Assembly: GCA_036897485.1 (NCBI GenBank)
Contig: JAYMTF010000345.1
Location: 1-39,089, forward strand
DNA length: 39,089 nucleotides
From: Pelargonium nanum
Taxonomy: Eukaryota > Streptophyta > Magnoliopsida > Geraniales > Geraniaceae
Direction: 5' to 3'
Position numbers and translations under genes: made by a program. The notes below the pieces were generated by a model. That model was not told the origin of the DNA. It saw nothing but the letters and a program-made list of their open reading frames with translations, and did not search any database. Numbering within the stretch: position 1 is the first letter of the stretch; every line of letters begins with the position of its first letter. This document shows, piece by piece, positions 10,510 to 23,111 of the stretch.

Positions 10510-10518
10510 AAACCCTAA
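10510..10518 (+). promoter_or_regulatory. Telo-box (AAACCCTAA) in the SPT2 leader or promoter
   Basis: AAACCCTAA is followed directly by CCCTAG. The telo-box is bound by Telo repeat-binding and Pur-alpha-type proteins and co-occurs with site II motifs in promoters of cell-growth genes. It sits next to a CT-rich stretch that is probably near the transcription start. Confidence 0.5.
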
Positions 10519-10904
10519 CCCTAGCCACACCCGTAACTGAAGACTTGGAAGACAGTGCCGCCTCTGCAGCAGGAGCAGCAGAGTCGGTGGTCGCAGTGCT
10601 GTTAAAAACCTAGATGAAGAGTCTGGAAGATTCGGTGAGGAACTGTTCTCTGCTCGAGCCATTATCGGGATTTCGGCATCACTTTTGGTGATTTGATTCA
10701 TTGAAACCTTTAATTTCACCGATTTCTGTGTCTTTTTTTTCTAGTTCCTGTATACTTAACCTAGCGATAATTGAAATTGTTCTACGAATTGGATTCGTTG
10801 AAGTTGATTTCTGGTTTGCGATATTGAGTGTTGGTGTAAATTACTGTCAGGAACTTGTTTTTTGCGAGTTTTGACTGGTTAGCTGGTGATTCGAAGAAGC
10901 GACA

Positions 10905-13444
10905 ATGCGGGAATACGATGGAGAAGAGGTATGGATAGTTCACTATCTGAATCTGTTTTTGAAATTTTGTGTTTAGTTTGCTAATTTGGTGTCAACTGTG
11001 GAGCTTTTTGATTAAAAGAGCTGTTTTTGTTTGTTTTGATCTGTAGGAGCCTGATGAGTACTATGATGATTATGTTGATGAAGAGGAGGAGCAGGAAGAA
11101 GGTGGAGAGGAAGAGGGGTATGAATATGAGGAGGAAGAGGAAGAGGAAGAGGGACGGAAGCCGACTCAGGAGGAAATGGAGTACCTTGAATTGAGGGAAA
11201 GATTGAAGGAATCGATTAGGAAGCAGATGAAGAGGGAACACGGTTCTTCTTCCTCCAGTTCCCAGAACAAAAGGCAGAAACTTCCATATGACAAGTGTGT
11301 GATTTCCCAACCTTTTCTATACACTAGAACTCGGTTTAGGCATTATATAAGATGCTTTGAAAGTTGCATTTTCCTGATATGTTTGATAAGTCTTTTGATT
11401 GATTTGCTTTATGGTCTTGTTTCATTTCATTTATGCAGCTATGGATCATTCTTTGGGCCTTCTCAGCCAGTTATTGCGCAAAGAGTAATTCAAGAAAGCA
11501 AGTCGCTATTAGAGAACTCTCATTTGGCGTCCAAGATTCAGAATGCCCATCATGGTGTATGTCTAAAAAAAGCTTTTTTTTTGGCTTCTATATAGATTCA
11601 CTTGCTCAATATATGTTATTTGCTTACAATTAATATGAGTGCTTATGTTCATGGAGAAACTTTTGATTGATTGCAAAATATGAATCTGTGTCCAAATAAA
11701 CTTTGTGCCTCTCATAATTAATTTGCTGGGGGTGTTGTCTTGGAGTTTGAGTCCCTTCACATTTGTGATGGCACAATTTTCTGATACAATGTCGCATTCT
11801 AGGTGTATTCAAATATTCATGACATCACTTTTCGTTTGCAGAACAAAAAGAGTTCTAGTTCAGCTACAGCTGGATCAAAGCCTGGTGTTCGTGACCAGAT
11901 ATCCAGAGTCACAAATGAGGTAGAAAACGCGACATTTATGGTTTGATATTTTCACTCTGAAAAGACCTCTGACCCGTTCCTAATCTTCTAATGTGCAGCT
12001 GAAGACGAAAGTTCAAAAACTTAAGGATACCAGAGATTATTCATTCCTTTTGTCAGATGATGCGGAAACTTCAAATTCTAGAAAAGAGCCTCCACCTCGA
12101 AGTGTCTCTAAATCAAGTTCTGGTATGTTGTTACCACCACTAATCTGTGTAATGGAACTTAAAACTTACTATGTGACAGGAAAATCTTACAGAGTTCTGT
12201 TGTGATTTTGAAGAGACGCGATTGGATGGATCAGCTGATTTGCAGATGAAGAGGAAACAACCATCCAGCGATAGTAGTAGACATATTAACCGTGGCCATG
12301 ATGAAAGGAAACCAGTTTCCAGGAATGGCCAGATGCATTCGAAAGTAGTGCCCAAGCTAACCTCTGCTAGTAAGCTCAATTCGTCATCAGTTGATCCTAG
12401 GAAACAACTTGGTAATAAGAGTGGGAATGGGCCTGGCCGGCCTGTTGGGCCTAAAGGCTTGCCTTTAAAGAAGCCTGTTGCTGCCATGGAGAAAAACGTA
12501 TCAGCTTCTAGTATGAGGAATTCAGTCCCTGGTTTGCACAAACCATCATCTTCAAAGTTTCCCTCATCTGCTCCAAAGCAGCACATTGAACATACAAGGG
12601 GAAGAGTAGAACCCAATAGGGGTAAAATAGTTTCAAAGCAACCATTAGCTTCATCAAAACTTCAGGTTGAAACTCATGCTCTCTATTTATCTGTCTTTGT
12701 TTTTAACTATTCATATATATTCTTCTGTCCCATTATTTTATTTCTCATACTCCATGATTTTTTTTAACAGACAAACAAACCACTCCCACAATCTCGTGTC
12801 CCCATGCGAGATGACCGCCCAAAGAAGAAGCCTGTAAGAAGGAACTCCGTCAGTCCTGATCCTATTGCTGAGATCAGAAAACTGTTCAAGTAAAGCTCCT
12901 TTTTTTTCTTCTATACATTTGTCATTTCCTTTTTATTGGCTGAAATGGAATTAAGAGCCTATTCATGAAAGTAAAGTAGTCTAATGCTACAAGTATTTGG
13001 GTTGTGAAGAGTATGATTATGCTAGTCTTTTTCGGGGAAAAAGGAAAAAAAGAATGTGATTGCTGAAAAAGTTGCTATAATTTATTCATCAAAAGCAGGT
13101 TTTAGACGTGTAGTTACATTGCAGTGTTTTGGTTATTTCCAGGTATAATCCTAACAGGTATGCTGACAACGATGATGATAGTGATATGGAAGCAAACTTT
13201 GATGATATCATGAGAGAGGAGAAAAGAAGGTTAGTAACTTGGGTGTTTTGACCCATTCAAATTATTTTTTATGAATATTTCCTTGGTTTGTGAAACTTGT
13301 ATATATCCATGTCTAATGATTATTACCAAATTGTACCGCAGTGCAAGAATAGCGAAAAAGGAGGATGAAGAGGAACTTAGGAAGATAGAAGAAGAAGAGA
13401 GGCGAGAAGAACTGCGAAGAAAGCGAAAGATGGCTCAGCGGTGA
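10905..13444 (+). CDS. SPT2 chromatin family protein, 9 coding exons
   Basis: Putative nuclear histone chaperone. SPT2 proteins bind H3-H4 and DNA and act in transcription elongation and heterochromatin. Exons: 10905-10928, 11047-11294, 11439-11556, 11842-11919, 11999-12122, 12193-12665, 12771-12889, 13143-13229, 13342-13444. They total 1374 nt, or 457 aa. The N-terminus is strongly acidic (about residues 9-45, mostly E/D/Y). The plant-conserved block LPYDNYGSFFGPSQPVIAQR follows, then a basic, Ser/Pro/Lys-rich linker. The C-terminal SPT2 domain begins at PIAEIRKLFKYNPNRYAD (about 386 onward), with D/E-rich FDDIMREEKRS and a final helical KEDEEELRKIEEEERREE tract. The first coding exon is only 24 nt. 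A leader intron from about 10635 to 10850 is possible. The family call is firm; the biological role is inherited from yeast and animal work. Confidence 0.93.
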
Positions 13445-14325
13445 TCTGATGAATGTTGTTGATTGTCATTGTTCCCATTTCGCAGCAGCAAAAATGTAAT
13501 GGTCCTTTGTAGTCTCAGTTAGGTGTGATCATATTGTTCTTGGGGTTGATGGTCTATGGGATTTGATTATTCTTCAAATTGTAGATGTGTATTCTTGAGG
13601 AATGGTTGGTAGAGTTACTGTAGAATGTAGATGAATGTATGTGTACTCACCTGCCATCACTGGAGTCTTGGCTTGGGCTGCAAAAATGGAATTGGCTTTT
13701 ACCATACTTGGATTTTTTCAGTATTTATTTTATTTTACTGAAGGTAAGTGATGAAGGTATTTGGGCTATATTAGACTTAATCAAATTGATGTTGAGGTAT
13801 TTGGGCTAGATCATAAACCAATTGATGATCTTGCGGAAAGTGTTTATTTTGGTCTCGTAGTGCATGTCACATCATCAATATGTTTTTATTCAAAAACCTT
13901 ACCGTCTTCTTATAAATTGGGAGTTTCGCTCTAGAAATTCATGGAAAGACTATTGTAGCATTTATGTTTAGCCTGTTAGGTCACTTTGTACAGAATATGA
14001 GAGATTCAGCATATTCCTTCTAAAAATACTATTATCCTTAAAAATAAATAAATCAAAATAGAGTACTAATTTACTGCTACAAGTACATTATATTAGAAAA
14101 TATATCATATAAATAAATAAATAAATAAGAGAGAAGCGAGAGCAGTAGTTGCAGACTTGCAGGCTCGTTAGCTGTTGACTTGAACTGGTTGGTGAGTTTA
14201 AACTTTCAGAGGATCATCGTTCCTTAACGTAAAGGAGAAGAATCACCACCGGTTTCCGTCAACAGCACCGCCGATTCCGTATTTATCGGTACGCACCGAA
14301 TCGGAGTCGGAGAATACAGACAGAT
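13445..14325 (+). other. SPT2 3' region and Spinster-type gene promoter/leader
   Basis: The SPT2 3' UTR probably occupies the first 250 bp. An imperfect 40-bp tandem duplication lies at about 13750-13829 (AGGTATTTGGGCTA repeated with a 40-base period), and an AAAT microsatellite at about 14111-14129. The transporter leader is near 14200-14325. No other gene is seen. Confidence 0.5.
14111..14129. repeat. AAAT microsatellite
   Basis: About five tandem AAAT units lie roughly 200 bp before the transporter ATG. Confidence 0.85.
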
Positions 14326-17300
14326 ATGGCGGGAATCGTAGAAGATAACGACGCAGAACCCAATCCCTCTTGGTTCACTCCCAAGAAGTAATTTCATTAA
14401 TTTCTTTCCGTTCATTTAATGCGTAGATTTATGTTGAATTGATTGCTTCTTCTTTTCTCCGGATTTTGTTCTTAGAAATTTCAGGAGCTGTGTTTGTTTC
14501 CTGAGAAAACATGAGAATGTGTCGCTGCAGTTGTAGAGTTTAATTATAGCTTGATTTTGCATTAATTTGATTAGGTAACTTTGATCATAAGCTATGTATT
14601 TATGAATTAGATTATGGATTGCTTAAATTCAGTTTCTATTTTAAGTAATATATGTATTTATTGGATTTATCTTGAATTGATTGAGATTTTTATTTTATTT
14701 TCCTGTTTTCGGATTTTGTTCTTAGAAAATTCAGGAGCTGTGTTTGTTTTCAGAGAAAACATGAGAATGTGTAGCTGCATTGTAGAATTTGATTTTGTCT
14801 GGTAGTGATCAGCAATTAAACGAAGAGTTATTGAAATTTCATAAGTATCTTTTTTATGAATTAGTTTTATGTATTGTTCAGATTCAGTTTCTACTTTTTC
14901 CTGCCATGAATCAGCAACTATATGTAGTGCTAATGGGTGAATCCGTGATGGATAATGATTTGCTAAGTTTGTGTGTGTTAGTGTGATAACCTAATAACTT
15001 ATAGCGTAAGTTAATTTTACAGTATCATAGTGTACCATTGGCTGGACATTTGTGTAAGTTAGTTTCTGGTATTGTGCAGTATTGGTTGTTAAATGTGATA
15101 CCGGCACAGGTCTTAGTTCTGAGTGCTTTGTTCATTTTGCTGCTCATTTGTTTATCTTGTAATTTGTTTGGTAACAGTAGTGTTTGGTATGATAAGTTAA
15201 GCTCCGTTTCCTTGCTATTGAGATGATGTTTATTGCTGCAGAGTGCAGACACTGATCTGATGTTACTGTAAACTCAGATTGGTGCATTTGCTGTAACTGA
15301 ACTATTGTATGTATCAGATATCAGTAATCAGTATCAAGTTGGTTATGGGGAAAAGAGGAGTCTCTTATTCAGATATGTTGTTTCTTTTGCAGGTTGCTTA
15401 TAGTCTTTTGTGTGATCAATATGTTAAATTACCTGGATCGAGGAACGATTGCAAGCAATGGTGTAAATGGGGATCTTAGCACATGCACAGATAGTGGAGT
15501 ATGCACCGAGGGTTTTGGAATTCAGTAAGTCTTACCAAACACTCTTTTCTTCTTCGATTGTGTAAAACATTTTTTATTCTATGGTTTCTTTATTTTAAAA
15601 GCTCAATTTGCACTGTCTTAATGCTAATGCTTTACTAAAATGGAAGCTATATCAGAAACTATGTTTAATTTTATTACATTCTAATCTATCCAAGTATTAC
15701 ATGCCATGTTTGTGTACTATGGTGTTTGGATAGTAAGAGCTAATTTTCTAAGTGCTATTTCTTGGCAATGCACATATGTGATTGCTCATCCCCTGGAGAA
15801 GTATGATGTGCTTGAACACAAATGCGTAGAAATGTGTATTAACTTAGTAACATTAAAGCAAGAAGCAATTATAAAAGAGGCATAGCGTAACATGATTGTA
15901 TATCATTAACACTTTATAATATAGATCACCAGACACATGAATTTTTGTTTTTAACGATCTCATCACACAATGTTGCTTGCAGAGGGGATTTTAACTTGAG
16001 CAATTTTGAAGACGGTGTCCTGTCGTCTGCATTTATGGTTGGACTTCTTGTGGCTTCTCCTATATTTGCATCCTTGGCAAAGAGGTGAATACCTTCATTT
16101 GGGCTTGAGTTGTCGCTCTCATCTTAATTATTTGAAGTTTTGGCAATGGGTTTGTCCATAATAGAATTTTAAATATTGAATAAGATTTCTGTAGTGTATC
16201 TAGGTCAATAAAGGTGAATGTTGTTGGATTGAACATCTTAGCCTTAAACAGTTAGGAGAACTGGAAAAATAACAAGGTACAGAACTGTTTGTCCAGGTCC
16301 TGAGCCTTGGACCCTCCCTGTTCCTTTGGAGTCTTGCATTTTTTTTATGGGTGGACTAATAACCCTCAGATAAGAACTTTTGCTGCTCAACCTTTGTTTT
16401 TCTTTTGTACAAGTCATTATCACATCCTGGAGATTGACAGTGGAAACTCAAGCATGAACTTAAATTTTATTATTATTATTATTATTACATGTTGTTAAAG
16501 CTTAAAGTTTCATGAGCATGCTAATTTTTTACTTAGATTGAAGAAAATAAGAAGTATATTGTTTCCAGAGGATGAAGACTATTAAATGCAAGTGATCAGG
16601 TTTTTTTTTTTTTTTTGCTGTGAGTTAAGTAGGAAGTGAAATTGATAAGAATGTAATAGCTTCTAAGAAATGATTCTTAGCACAAATAGCTGGTAATTTC
16701 TGTTTATGCACATTAGGATTCTGTAGGATGACGGTCATGAGTGTAGAAGGTTAAGGCTTTGGGAGCTGTGAATATAAGAGCACAGCGAATATTATTTGAT
16801 GGCCACAAACAAACAGCCCTAATCAATGAGCTTATGTTCCTTGCATGCTAGTGGTATCAGATTATGAAGTTGGATTTAAATTACTTTTTCGGGCCTTGAG
16901 ATATTGTACTGGAAAAGTAGTTTAGCAAGTAAAATAGGAAGTTACTCAACTTTGATCTATATGCCTTTCTAAATGCCAAGTCAGAGTTGAAATTAAACAC
17001 ACCCCTTTTGACATGGGTGTTAACTTTGATTTATGTCTTTCTTAATGTTTCAGGGAACTCTGTTCTATTTGCCGCTATAGTTTATCCATTTTGTTTTAGC
17101 TCTTACACAACATTGTGATTGCAGCTATAATCCGTTTAGGCTTATTGGAGTTGGTTTATCTGTTTGGACAATTGCGACGGCTGGCTGTGGTTTCTCATTT
17201 AATTTTTGGTCGATTACAATATGCCGCATGTAAGTATTGGCATGCCATTTCTCTCAAATGTTTGATTATTGCTTTATGAGTTTACTGTCATAGATAGTTA

Positions 17301-20300
17301 CCTATACTATGGGATTTGTCCTTTTAGGTTAGTTGGTGTTGGTGAGGCTTCTTTCATAAGTCTTGCAGCGCCTTTTATAGATGACAATGCTCCTGTGGCT
17401 CAGGTTTGTTTCCATTCATTATTGAGGCTGTGTTAATACCTCTTATTTCAAAATTATGCTGAGTAATTGTTGTCATGGTACCAGAAAACTGCATGGCTTG
17501 CAACGTTTTACATGTGTATACCTACTGGAGTCGCCTTGGGCTATGTGTATGGGGGAGTGGTAAGCACCTATCTGTTTCAAGTTTGGTTTTCTCTAAGATG
17601 TGCAACATGTATTCATTTCACTAGTCCCCTTTCTCTGTTAAAGTAAGTAAAGAAAAACCTAGAAGAAGTGAAAATTTTCCTGTCTACTCAAGGATCTTTC
17701 ATTTATTGATTAAAGATATGGAATTATTTTCAACTGTTTGACTAATAGTGGAAATTAATGTCATTATAAAGTGAAATTTAAAAGAGTTTGTTTTGATAAA
17801 AATAGGGAAAATAATGAAATTGTAAATGTTGCTTAAAAATACAATGTTATCAAGTTTGTATAGCTCATTAAGTGTGTAAATATGAATTTATTTTATTTAT
17901 TCCTTTAGTTCTCATATAATTCTAAAAAAAGGCTGTCATGATGTAATGGGATGTGGTAGTTATTTAAGCATATTGTACTGCAGCTGAGATTGGAAATATT
18001 CTACAGTCTACAGTTTTCTCCTGGTTATGTGTTGGTCTTGCTGTGCTAAACTTGTCTGTTTGAGTAACCTAACAGTAACACCACTCCCCTTTCTTTTTTT
18101 ATTGATTCAGCACCAGAAATGATGACTTGTGGAATTACTCTTTTGATATTCCTGTGGCAACGTGTAATTATAATTATCTTCTGTTTGCTGAATCTAAGGT
18201 TGGCACCTATTTAAATTGGCGCGTCGCATTCTGGGGAGAGTCAATTTTGATGCTTCCCTTTGCAATATTGGGTTTTGTGATGCAGCCTTTGCAGCTGAAA
18301 GGTGCACGCTTAAACTATGTCGTCTATGCTTCAAAATGTCTCAAATTTGTCTGACCCTCATTGACTTTTGCCTTGTATTCAACTTGTAACCATAGGTTTT
18401 GCTCCTGCTGAATCAAAAAAAGCTTTGACGTCTAGTGAAACAGTTGCTTCTGCAATTGAAACTACAGGTTCAAATAATTTCATTATTGATTTTATTATTT
18501 TTATCAGTTCTGCTGTTGTTATTTCATCTATGCGAGTTTAATTAAAAAAAAAAAAACGAGTTTTGTTCATATCCTAGTTGAAGAGTGGGCTATTCTTAGT
18601 GGAGTTATAGAGTAGCTCTTGTACTGCTGACTTTAAGAGGGGCATTCCTAAAATGCAATCCCCGTCATTTATTAAGGTATTCTAACATTTCTGTTTTGCA
18701 TGAGAATCCACCATCCAGAGTGCAAACTGGATTTCTCGACTCTTACTATCACCTACTGAACTATGTCTTCACAGTGTTATATTTAAATATTAGTATAAAT
18801 AATACTCGGAACACTTAACTTTGTATTTTCTTTGGTGTTTGCTCGTTATAAACAATTCTTGATTGTTTCTAAGATTATTAAGATTCTATCAATATTGTTG
18901 TATTGTCTTTATTAATTATTTTTTTTATGATTGATTGTTGTAATGTATTCTAAGTTACTTTTACCTGTGCCAATCCTTACCTTTGTTGCTAGTTGCAGGT
19001 TCAGAGGTCTCAAAGCCAAATGGCAACACGGTTGAGAATGAGAGTATGCATGCTTCAAATATCAAGTGAGTTAGTTTTGCATCAACTTTTGTCCATTTCT
19101 CTTTATGCATAGAGATGACGGTGTGAATTGAGATTCAGTAATACTAAGAAAAGTTAATGTTTTAAATGCAAATTGCAAGAATGAATGGCTTATGAGTAAG
19201 AGAATACTCGACATCCTTGTTAATCATTGATCGGTCCTCCTCTTGTGTGGCAGGTCAAAGGATTCATCTAATTTTTTAATTCAGTTCAGGAGGTTTTCCA
19301 AAGATATGAAAGTGCTTTTGCTTGACAGAGTTTATGTTGTCAATGTCTTAGGTATTTTCTCAGTTATCCATTTTCAAAATTGTGGCTTCATTATTTACAT
19401 ACAAGTTTCATTACCATATGTAGTATTCTCTTGACATGGTAGAAGCTGATTGTCTCTGTATATTGGCTGACAGGTTATGTAGCCTACAATTTTGTCATTG
19501 GAGCTTATTCATATTGGGGACCGAAGGCTGGGTATAACATTTATAATATGGTACGCTTATTTGCTAACTTTCCTTTCTTCATTGAACATCTTGCTGTTAA
19601 CATGTTTCCTTTCTTCCTTGTAAGCCCTCTTGTCTTGTTTAGAAGAGCTGTTTTGTTGGCCTCGATTATTATGGCGCGATGCTTTGGCTAACACCTGGCT
19701 TTTGATAGGCTGATCCGGATTTGACATTTGGAGGGATTACAATTGTTTGTGGAATTGTGGGAACATTATCAGGAGGTCTCATTCTTGACCGTATGGATGC
19801 CACTATCCCAAATGCTTTTAAGGTAAGTTTTTGTATTAGTATAACTGGAGGACTTACTTATATTATGAATTTTATTTCCTCTTCAAAAAATTTGGAATGG
19901 TCTGTTTCCAAGGTATTGTGGTTTTTTGCATGCAATAAGTTACTCATTTGGTTCTTGTTTTTTACAGCTTCTTTCTGGAGCAACATTTCTTGGTGCAGCA
20001 TTTTGCTTCGGCGCCTTCTGTCTCAAAAACTTGTATGGCTTCATAGCTCTTTTTGCAGTGGGTGAGATACTAGTCTTTGCCACACAGGTAATTTTATTAT
20101 TTATTTAGTTGGCCTTAGGTGCTTATTACTTTATTTACTTCAATGAATTTTGTCTTGCTGTTGCTTGCTGAAAGAGAATGAATTTAGTGCACTTTTCTCT
20201 ATTTCTTCCTCTACCCATTATAGTATGAAAATTAAATAGGAGAACAGAAAATAAACTTGTTTTTACTAAATATGCTAGGGTGTTAATCTGCAACATCTGG

Positions 20301-21603
20301 GTCGTTATGGAGCTGTTCCTAGTGTTAAGGATTCTAAATTATCATGTATAAACCCTTCTCAATAGGAACCTTTGTGGATCATTGTATTTTAGTGGTTTAT
20401 GCTTATGAATACTCTTGTATGTATTAAAGGTATGTGCTCGTTACATATTAGGTTATCTAGTACATCCTGTGTAATTGAGTTCATCCTATTTAAATAATAA
20501 TCTCTAATAAGAAAGCGGAGAGGCGGAAAAATCATATTGGGATTAACACAGCATCTCACATTTGATTGCTTTCAAGTTGCCATCAATCACATAGCTTGTG
20601 AGAGTTAAATTATACTTCATTTCAGGCTCCAGTCACTTGTCACTGTCCTTTTACTCACATTTTTATGCAACCGTTAAAATTATCTGCAAATGTTTACTAA
20701 TCTTGAGTGATGAGTTCTTGATCAATATGATTTTAAGAGAAACTGAAAAGCTCTTGGATCAGTTGATTTGCAGAAATAGCGTCTTCATTTTTAGCTTTTC
20801 GTTTGATATTGCTAGCTATTTTCTGCTCTTCAAGCAGTTTTTTAGGGTGCTTACTTAGTTTGTATTACTTTCATGCTCTATAAATGTCGCTAACAACATA
20901 ATATTACGCTTACAGGCTCCAGTAAATTATGTGTGTCTTCATTGTGTCAAACCAAGCTTGAGACCATTATCTATGGCTATCTCAACCGTTTCAATCCACA
21001 TCTTTGGAGATGTGCCTTCCTCACCACTTGTCGGGGTCCTTCAGGTAAGTGATGACTAGTTTCTTTTTTCTTTTTTTTTACTTGACATTCACAAACCAAT
21101 GTGCTGCCGGAAAATAAAAACATGTACCATCTATCCCAGAAATATAAACTACCTTTTAACCATATTCTCAGTCTTCATTTTGACTTTGATGAATATCATA
21201 CACAGGATCAAGTTGATAACTGGAGGGAAACAACACTCATTTTGACGTCTATTCTGTTTATAGCTGCCGGGATATGGTTTATAGGTAAGCATCCGGACAA
21301 TCTTAGGGTACATATTTGTCCACACTCTTCACTTTATATATAAAGCTCAAATCATATTACTGGAAAGGTTAGTAGTAATGACATGGAATCTGACTGCATT
21401 AGCGATATTTTTATACTCGCCTAAACCATTCAAAAACTGTAGAGTGTAGAGCTTAACGAGTAATGAAGTTGTGCTATTTTTGTACTTTGACAGGAATCTT
21501 CATACCCAGTGTGGATTTGTTCAACGAAGAGGTTGGTTCCTCAGTTGAGCCGTTGCTTGAAGAAAGTAGAGACGGGCTTGCAGAAAACTCCGTTGAAGCA
21601 TAA
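14326..21603 (+). CDS. Spinster-type major facilitator transporter, 16 exons
   Basis: Multi-pass membrane carrier of the MFS Spinster family, annotated in plants as probable sphingolipid transporter spinster homologue. The true plant substrate is not settled. Exons: 14326-14387, 15393-15524, 15983-16084, 17125-17229, 17328-17403, 17485-17559, 18199-18301, 18396-18467, 18999-19065, 19254-19351, 19474-19550, 19709-19822, 19968-20087, 20916-21044, 21206-21284, 21494-21603. They total 1521 nt, or 506 aa. The first helix is near LLIVFCVINMLNYLDRG. The family blocks NFEDGVLSSAFMVGLLVASP, MLVGVGEASFISLAAPFIDD and LNWRVAFWGESILM are clear. A hydrophilic Ser/Lys-rich central loop (about 220-265) separates the two six-helix halves, and the C-terminal tail is acidic. 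The long first intron (14388-15392) holds an old duplication. The gene directly follows SPT2, as I recall for the Arabidopsis pair. Confidence 0.92.
14461..14900. repeat. Diverged tandem duplication in intron 1 of the Spinster-type gene
   Basis: The unit starting GGATTTTGTTCTTAGAAA at 14461 recurs at 14711 (250-base offset). Both continue with TTCAGGAGCTGTGTTTGTTT and GAGAAAACATGAGAATGTGT, and later share a TTTATGAATTAG...ATTCAGTTTCTA block. The copies (about 14461-14643 and 14711-14900) differ by many substitutions and small indels, so the event is old. Confidence 0.8.
16465..16489. repeat. TTA microsatellite in a Spinster-type gene intron
   Basis: About seven ATT/TTA units lie inside intron 3 (16085-17124). 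A 16-base T run follows at 16601-16616 in the same intron. Confidence 0.85.
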
Positions 21604-22308
21604 CTGTACATACATTACCCAAAATTTTATGTAAATATTCTTCTCAAGTGGGGCCTCAACTTGCCTACTTGTGTTTTTCATTCCAAATGCAATGCCAAAG
21701 CTCAGTTATTTACTTCCCATCCTATTCGGCCAGTCATTTGATGATGTTGCAATAGTTTTTGTCTTGTTATTTGTTTCTCAAGGCACTTCTTAGCTTTAGT
21801 CGCACCACGATTTGTACTTACCGAGTTTTCTGACTGCCCTAGTTATGCCCTTCTCTGTAAGGACGCGACAAACAAAGAGTTGTCCGATCTCATGTCTCAT
21901 AACTCTAAACGGAGGCTCTTCATCAAACCAACCAATCTCATCATGAAGCCGAATTTCCATCATCTCAGGTCAGTGAAAATAGTACATTTGTAAACTTTTC
22001 AAGTCCTTCAATTACTTTTCGTTTACGATAGCTAAAGTTTTGTCAAGTGATCATCATGTTTTATCTGTAAACAAAGATTCATCATTTATGACTACTAATT
22101 AGTACTTATAGTACTAAGCAGTAACTTCTCATTAACATTGATTACACTAGCTACTTGCATTTGGTTGGTTTCTGCTCATTAAACTTATAGCCATTATAGG
22201 ACATGCTTTACTCGTACATTTACGTCGTGCACATGTAACACTAAATATCATTGTGGTTATGGATTCATTGTGCGAAATTTACCCAAGACCTTAGTCAAGT
22301 AGATCTAA
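21604..22308 (+). other. Spinster-type gene 3' UTR and following spacer
   Basis: The 3' UTR begins at 21604; AT-rich poly-A-like signals appear within the first 200 bp. The rest, including a more balanced stretch at 21780-21970, shows no gene I recognise. Confidence 0.45.
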
Positions 22309-22310
22309 GA

Positions 22311-22655
22311 GCTTGTTTGGTAACTCTACATACCTCCTTTGAGAAGGTGCCAAGTAGGATAAAGAGGAAACTTCAAGAAAAGCGTGTTTGATAAATTCTA
22401 GTGACTTTATGGTAGAACTTTTTCACGTCCTTAAAGTACCTTGTTTTCTGCAGTAGCTTGAGAGTAGAGAGAAACATTGATTCGACTGGACTATTTGAAT
22501 TAATACTGATTTTACTCCAGGTCGACATAACTTTCACTAGTGTTCATCGTCATCATTTCGTTAATTTGCATCTCCTTTTAGTTTTTATTTACCATGTTCT
22601 TTTTTCATAAGCTCCTTCCAGTTTCAATTTCAAAGTATAGTTACCGAACAAACAC
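22311..22655. mobile_element. MITE-like element with imperfect terminal inverted repeats
   Basis: The left end GCTTGTTTGGTAACT at 22311-22325 is mirrored by AGTTACCGAACAAAC at about 22639-22653 (reverse complement GTTTGTTCGGTAACT). This gives an element of about 345 bp without coding capacity. The 'GTTTGGTAAC' end is common in plant non-autonomous DNA transposons. Target duplications could not be fixed, so the superfamily is open. Confidence 0.55.
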
Positions 22656-23028
22656 TACCAAGAAATCTTATTTGGCAGTAAAGTTTTGGGAGTAAGATGC
22701 TCTGAATCTGGAACAACAATATTTAGACAGATTTAAGTTTCTAGGAGGCTTCGATGACCATAAATAACTTATATTTATGTCACCACCTAATTATAAGATT
22801 ATTATAGTTTAGATTAGGCAGAGACATTAAATTGATGGGCAGGGATTGATGCATCTGAGGATATCACAGCCTGATATGGTTACAGTGTCATGGTCTCTGA
22901 TCCGACGACAGTTCAATAATACTGTATTAATTAGTAGTATTAGTGACTGTATTTGGGTTTTCAAGTACATACAAATGGTGGATCTGATTTTCTTAGATAA
23001 CTATTGGTTTGCTTTTGAGTCCAATAAA

Positions 23029-23111
23029 GTGTTTGGATACTAATAAAATTTGAATTTGGATTTGAGCCAATTGTGAATTTCAAATTAAATTAAAGTTACC
23101 AAACACAACCT
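23029..23111. mobile_element. Short MITE-like inverted-repeat element
   Basis: AGTGTTTGGATACT near 23028-23041 is mirrored by AGTTACCAAACACAACC at about 23094-23110. This gives a remnant of about 83 bp related in its ends to the larger element at 22311. It is non-coding. Confidence 0.45.
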
